From positions 1 to 64,000 of the forward strand of contig PLFX01000029.1 of the NCBI GenBank assembly GCA_003138355.1: 64,000 nt of DNA, read 5' to 3'. The translations under genes and the position numbers were made by a program. Each line of letters opens with the position of its first letter. Position 1 is the first letter of the stretch. The notes under the pieces were generated by a model. The model searched no databases. It was not told the DNA's origin and saw only the letters and a list, made by a program, of their open reading frames with translations. The DNA is from Solirubrobacterales bacterium (GTDB lineage: Bacteria; Actinomycetota; Thermoleophilia; Solirubrobacterales; Solirubrobacteraceae). Of this stretch, positions 60,198-64,000 are shown piece after piece.

Positions 60198-60557
60198 ATG
60201 GGCTGGCTAAAGACAGCACTGGGCGGAGGTCAGGGCGTCGATGCGCGCGCCGCAGACGGACTCGTGCGCGCTGGAGCAACACTCCTTGACGTACGCAGCA
60301 CCGCTGAATGGCGCGCCGGCCACGCACCCGGAGCACGACACGTTCCCCTCGGCGAGCTCGAGAGCCGGCTCGACAAACTCCCACGCGATCAACCCGTCAT
60401 AGCCGTCTGCCGCGCAGGAGGACGCTCCGCCAGAGCCACCGCGCTACTTACCCGCAACGGCTTCGACGCAAAGAACCTCAGCGGCGGCATGCGCGCCTGG
60501 GCCTCAGCCGGCCTCGCCGTCAAGACCGACAACGGGCGCAACGGCACAGTCGCCTGA
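60198..60557 (+). CDS. rhodanese-like domain protein
   Basis: ATLLDVRSTAEWRAGHAPGARHVPLGELESRL...VIAVCRAGGRSARATALL. Confidence 0.95.
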   Translation: MGWLKTALGGGQGVDARAADGLVRAGATLLDVRSTAEWRAGHAPGARHVPLGELESRLDKLPRDQPVIAVCRAGGRSARATALLTRNGFDAKNLSGGMRAWASAGLAVKTDNGRNGTVA

Positions 60558-60833
60558 CCCCGCATCGACCCGCGCCCTCGCGGGTCGCTCCTCCCAAGCA
60601 CGCGAGTAGGCGTCCCAGGCAACTCATCGCACGCTCCCGCTTCGGAAGAAGAGCGAGCGCAGAGCCCGGTGGCGATGTCGTTGGCGGCCCCAGCTGGGCA
60701 TCACGGTGCGAGGCTGCGGCCAGAATCGCTCGACGTAGGGTGGGGATCCGTGGACGCCGCTTGTGATTGCGAAAGACTCTGCAATCTCTTACACAGCTCG
60801 CGCCGGCTCACGGGGTGAGTCGCGGACTACTGC

Positions 60834-61073
60834 ATGAAGGTCAGGCCCAACGAGCCGACACCCTCCGGCAGAGTCGCGCGCCGCCAGCCCAGGGACCCAC
60901 CGGGCAGCTCGGACAACACCACCCCCGGCCAGGTGCTGAAGATCATCGCCACCGACCGCGGCTCCGCCGCCGACATACCCGCCTGGGCTCGGGACACCGA
61001 CAACGAGCTGCTCGGCTCCCATGAGGACGACGGCGTCTTCACCTATTACGTACGCAAGGGCGCCGAGGACTGA
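60834..61073 (+). pseudogene. TusA/SirA-like protein lacking the N-terminal CPxP region
   Basis: PGQVLKIIATDRGSAADIPAWARDTDNELLGSHEDDGVFTYYVRKG matches the TusA fold C-terminal part; no CPxP motif upstream. Confidence 0.6.
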
Positions 61074-61225
61074 TTTGAAACCGGGGGTGGGAGCATCCGA
61101 TCAGCTCCGTTCCACGCGCCTGCTTCCGAAGACGAGCGAGAGCGCGCGAGCCAGGCCGCCCGGTAGTGAGGCGCTGACCATGCAACCGAACCAAGAAATG
61201 GCGTGTTTACAGCACCTGTTCTCAG

Positions 61226-61299
61226 TGGGCGGTGCTGGGTTCGAACCAGCGACCTCCTGCTTGTAAGGCAGGCGCTCTGACCAGCTGAGCTAACCGCCC
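61226..61299 (-). tRNA. tRNA-Val(TAC)
   Basis: GGGCGGT...CCTGC-CTTACAA-GCAGG...GCTGG-TTCGAAC-CCAGC-ACCGCCC-A cloverleaf on minus strand. Confidence 0.93.
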
Positions 61300-61339
61300 G
61301 GGTGCGATCGCGCACCCAATCTAGCGAGCCCGCGGGCGA

Positions 61340-61846
61340 TCAGGCGGGCGTCATCGAATAGGTGACGGTGAATTCAGCTTCGACGTTGCAAGAGCCCACC
61401 GGGTCGATGATCGCGGGGACCATCGCACCGTGCTTGACCTTGTGCCGGCTGGAAGGAGTGCTCCGCGGCTTGGCTCCCTGCGCGTAGAGGACCGTACCGG
61501 TGCAGAGATTGCTCGAGTCCGAGGTTTCGGTCACGTTCGTGATCGGGCCGAGGGTCGCGCCGATCTGGTTCGCGATGAAGGTCGCTTTCTGGCTTGCATT
61601 GGTCAGGGCGTTCCCGAGCGCGGTCTGGTAGGTCGACTGCGCCGTGGTCTGATCGGTCCCGGTCGGGAGCGTCATGACGTCGCTGCCGTTGACGATGATC
61701 GTGTCGCTCGATGTCGTGGCCGTCGCTCCAGTCGTCCCGGTCGGGCCGGTTGAAGAGTTATCTGCCTGGGCGCTGCCAAGCTGGCTGGCGCCGACGCCGG
61801 CGATCAGCGCGGCGAGTGCGATGAGGGTGGTGCGCTGTCTTGTCAC
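61340..61846 (-). CDS. SIMPL (DUF541)-like secreted protein
   Basis: signal peptide; SDTIIVNGSDVMTLP...YQTALGNALTNASQKATFIANQIG. Confidence 0.55.
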   Translation of the reverse strand: MTRQRTTLIALAALIAGVGASQLGSAQADNSSTGPTGTTGATATTSSDTIIVNGSDVMTLPTGTDQTTAQSTYQTALGNALTNASQKATFIANQIGATLGPITNVTETSDSSNLCTGTVLYAQGAKPRSTPSSRHKVKHGAMVPAIIDPVGSCNVEAEFTVTYSMTPA

Positions 61847-61959
61847 GCGGGCCTCCGTACGTAGTGGATCTACAGCACCTACGTACGAGCAACGGATCCG
61901 TCACGCTCGGCGGACAGGGAGAATGAGCCTGTGGCAGCTGCTAGCTGGACGAAACGCTG

Positions 61960-62709
61960 ATGGATCTGGGCCTGGACGGCAAGGTTGCGCTCGTGCTCGG
62001 CGCCTCGCGCGGGATTGGCGAGGCGGTCGCGATCGAGCTGGCAGGCGAGGGCGCCCGTGTAGCGATCGCTGCCAGGTCGCTCGATCGGCTCGCGCCCGTT
62101 GCCGCGGCGAGCGGTGCCGTCCCCTTCGAGCACGACAACGCGAAGCCGGACGCGGCAGCAGATCTGGTCACCGCTGTGGGAGAGCGCCTGGGTGCGCTCG
62201 ACATACTCCTGACCAATACCGGCGGCCCGCCGGCAAGCCCGCACGCTCTCGAGGCCACCGCGGGTCAGTGGTACGAGGCTTACGAAACACTCGTGCGCTC
62301 GCCGCTCGAACTGATCCGCGCGGCACTGCCCGGGATGCGCGAGCGTCACTTCGGCCGCGTCGTGAACATCGCGTCTTCGGCGGTGCGCGAGCCGATCGAG
62401 GGGCTGATGCTCTCCAACAGCCACCGCGCGGCGACACTTGCGGCGTTCAAGACGCTGTCGCGGGAGGTCGCCGCGGACGGAGTCACCGTGAACAGCGTGC
62501 TGCCCGGGCGGATTGCGACCGAACGAATCTATGGCCTCGCAGGCGGACGCGAGGAGGCGCAGGCGCAAGCGCGGGCGGAGGTGCCTGCAGGCCGGCTCGG
62601 CGAGCCACGCGAGCTCGCGGCAGCTGTCGCGTTTCTATGCTCGGCGCGCGCCAGCTACATCACGGGCGTAGCTCTGCTCGTCGACGGTGGGCTGACGCGG
62701 CTCGTATGA
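61960..62709 (+). CDS. SDR family oxidoreductase
   Basis: VALVLGASRGIGEAVAIELAGEGARVAIAAR; C-terminal SYITGVALLVDGGLTR. Confidence 0.92.
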   Translation: MDLGLDGKVALVLGASRGIGEAVAIELAGEGARVAIAARSLDRLAPVAAASGAVPFEHDNAKPDAAADLVTAVGERLGALDILLTNTGGPPASPHALEATAGQWYEAYETLVRSPLELIRAALPGMRERHFGRVVNIASSAVREPIEGLMLSNSHRAATLAAFKTLSREVAADGVTVNSVLPGRIATERIYGLAGGREEAQAQARAEVPAGRLGEPRELAAAVAFLCSARASYITGVALLVDGGLTRLV

Positions 62710-62772
62710 GGCGGAGCTGCGGACGATCTGGGCTTCGCCGCAGGCCGCCGGATCGGCGACCGCGCGCAGGGG

Positions 62773-62844
62773 AGTACCCCCAGGGGGAATCGAACCCCCG
62801 CTACGGCCGTGAAAGGGCCGCGTGCTGACCGCTACACCATGGGG
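62773..62844 (-). tRNA. tRNA-Glu(TTC)
   Basis: GCCCCCA...CGGCC-CTTTCAC-GGCCG...GGGGG-TTCGATT-CCCCC-TGGGGGT. Confidence 0.93.
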
Positions 62845-62910
62845 GCACGCCGCCAGAGTGTACGCACCAGGTCGCGCAGCCACCTTGAACGACCAGGGGA
62901 GGAGAGGCGC

Positions 62911-63447
62911 GTGAGCAGCGCGCTCGCCGGCGTGTTCCTCGCGCGCCATGGAGAAACCGACTACAACGCGGGCGGGCGCTTTCAGGGCCTCCTGCCGATC
63001 CCGTTGAACGAGACCGGACAGCGCCAGGCGCGCGAGCTCGCGGAGCTGGCCGCGGGCTACCCGTTTGCCAAGCTGTGGTCGAGCCCGCTGCTGCGCGCAC
63101 GCCAGACTGCTGCGATCGTCGCCGAGCGAATTGGGCTGGAACCGGTCGAGGACGCTCGTCTCGTGGAGACCGATACCGGCGAATGGACCGACCGCTGGTT
63201 TCGTGAGATGGACGCGGAACATCCGCAGGAGATGGCCGCGTTTCGCAGAGGCGACCTGGATTTCGCCTTCCCGGGTGGCGAGTCTTATCGCGAGCAGACC
63301 GTTCGCGTGATGGCGGCGCTCCGCGACATCGCCGCCGACGTCCGACCGGCACTCGTCGTCTGCCACGCAATGGTCGTCCGGCTGGCGCTCGCGCACGAGG
63401 GACGACCGCTCGATCGGGTCCCGAACGCCGGGCTCATCGAGCTCTGA
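62911..63447 (+). CDS. histidine phosphatase family protein
   Basis: VFLARHGETDYNAGGRFQG; SSPLLRARQTA; VVCHAMVVRLAL; GTG start. Confidence 0.92.
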   Translation: MSSALAGVFLARHGETDYNAGGRFQGLLPIPLNETGQRQARELAELAAGYPFAKLWSSPLLRARQTAAIVAERIGLEPVEDARLVETDTGEWTDRWFREMDAEHPQEMAAFRRGDLDFAFPGGESYREQTVRVMAALRDIAADVRPALVVCHAMVVRLALAHEGRPLDRVPNAGLIEL

Positions 63448-63466
63448 TAGCTGGGAAACTGCGCGG

Positions 63467-63538
63467 GCGCGGCTAGCTCATCGGGCAGAGCACCGGACTT
63501 TTAATCCGGCGGGCTGGGTTCGAGTCCCAGGCCGCGCA
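63467..63538 (+). tRNA. tRNA-Lys(TTT)
   Basis: GCGCGGC..GCTC..GAGC.CCGGA-CTTTTAA-TCCGG..CTGGG-TTCGAGT-CCCAG-GCCGCGC-A. Confidence 0.94.
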
Positions 63539-63810
63539 TGAAAAGAAAAACCTGCAAAACGGCAGTATAGCGGACGGGCCGGAGGGTCGAAAAGGCAAAC
63601 CGTGTCCCCAATATGTCCCGAGACGTTTGCAGTTTTGGGCGATTCCACGAGCGGGAAGATCGGATCGCCCACCAGTTCGGACGGGCGCGCGGGAGCTATT
63701 GGACAAGGGCCTTCCGCATGGCGCGAGCGAGCGATGGAGACGCACGCTCCTGCTTGGCGGCATAGGCTTGAGCGGTCGGCTGATCGAGCGACTGCCTGGG
63801 CCGGTGACCG

Positions 63811-64000
63811 ATGCTTGATTACACCGCTCTCGACTTCGAGACGGCCAACGCGTATCGCGGTTCGCCGTGCGCTGTTGGCTTGGTGCGGGTCCGTGATGGG
63901 CGTCCAGTTGACGAGCAACGGTGGCTGATCCGTCCGCCGGCGAAGGTCGACTACTTCGACGGCTTCAACATCGGCTTGCACGGCATTACGCCAGCGATGG
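63811..64000 (+). CDS. DnaQ-like 3'-5' exonuclease (partial, runs off window)
   Basis: MLDYTALDFETANAYRGSPCAVGLVRVRDG...YFDGFNIGLHGITPA. Confidence 0.8.
   Translation, partial: MLDYTALDFETANAYRGSPCAVGLVRVRDGRPVDEQRWLIRPPAKVDYFDGFNIGLHGITPAM

Noticed and set aside
61021-61266. ORF ending SVGGAGFEPATSCL
   Set aside because: This C-terminal string is the translation of the tRNA-Val(TAC) gene, a common spurious annotation; likewise WDSNPARRIKSPVLCPMS (63473-63763) comes from tRNA-Lys.

Overview
A high-GC bacterial chromosome segment. Gene content (LLM/F420-type oxidoreductases, CtpI-like ATPase, DUF2180, ECF sigma factors) suggests an actinobacterium, perhaps Thermoleophilia-like; this is inference only. 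Left part (0-28 kb): mostly ordinary chromosome with DHA2 MFS exporters, CDF transporters, ECF sigma/anti-sigma pairs, a LAL regulator and flavin oxidoreductases. It also has two gene-relic scars and a single ORF fusing an ECF sigma factor to a class I glutamine-amidotransferase (peptidase C26-like) domain. Middle part (about 28.0-50.3 kb): a putative ~22 kb genomic island bounded by two same-orientation 3' halves of a tRNA-Val(CAC) with homologous flanking arms. It carries a giant CtpI-like P-type ATPase, two overlapping MutS-like ATPase genes with an unusual 'NESF' Walker B region, a tandem-repeat protein, a seven-subunit energy-converting-hydrogenase-related (Ehr) complex whose large subunit has lost the Ni-Fe cysteines, an enolase and a CPA2 antiporter. 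Right part (50.3-61 kb): accessory redox, arsenic and sulfur genes (a VKOR-like protein with a broken CXXC, arsR-acr3-DUF2180, LysR/YeiH, and rhodanese/OsmC/ArsR genes with a repeated putative operator), plus several decayed genes. The end (61-64 kb) has tRNA-Val(TAC), tRNA-Glu(TTC) and tRNA-Lys(TTT); the last is followed by an arm-like motif shared with the island borders. No CRISPR array, rRNA or intact transposase/integrase was recognised. All family calls are by eye from the translations; no database search was run.
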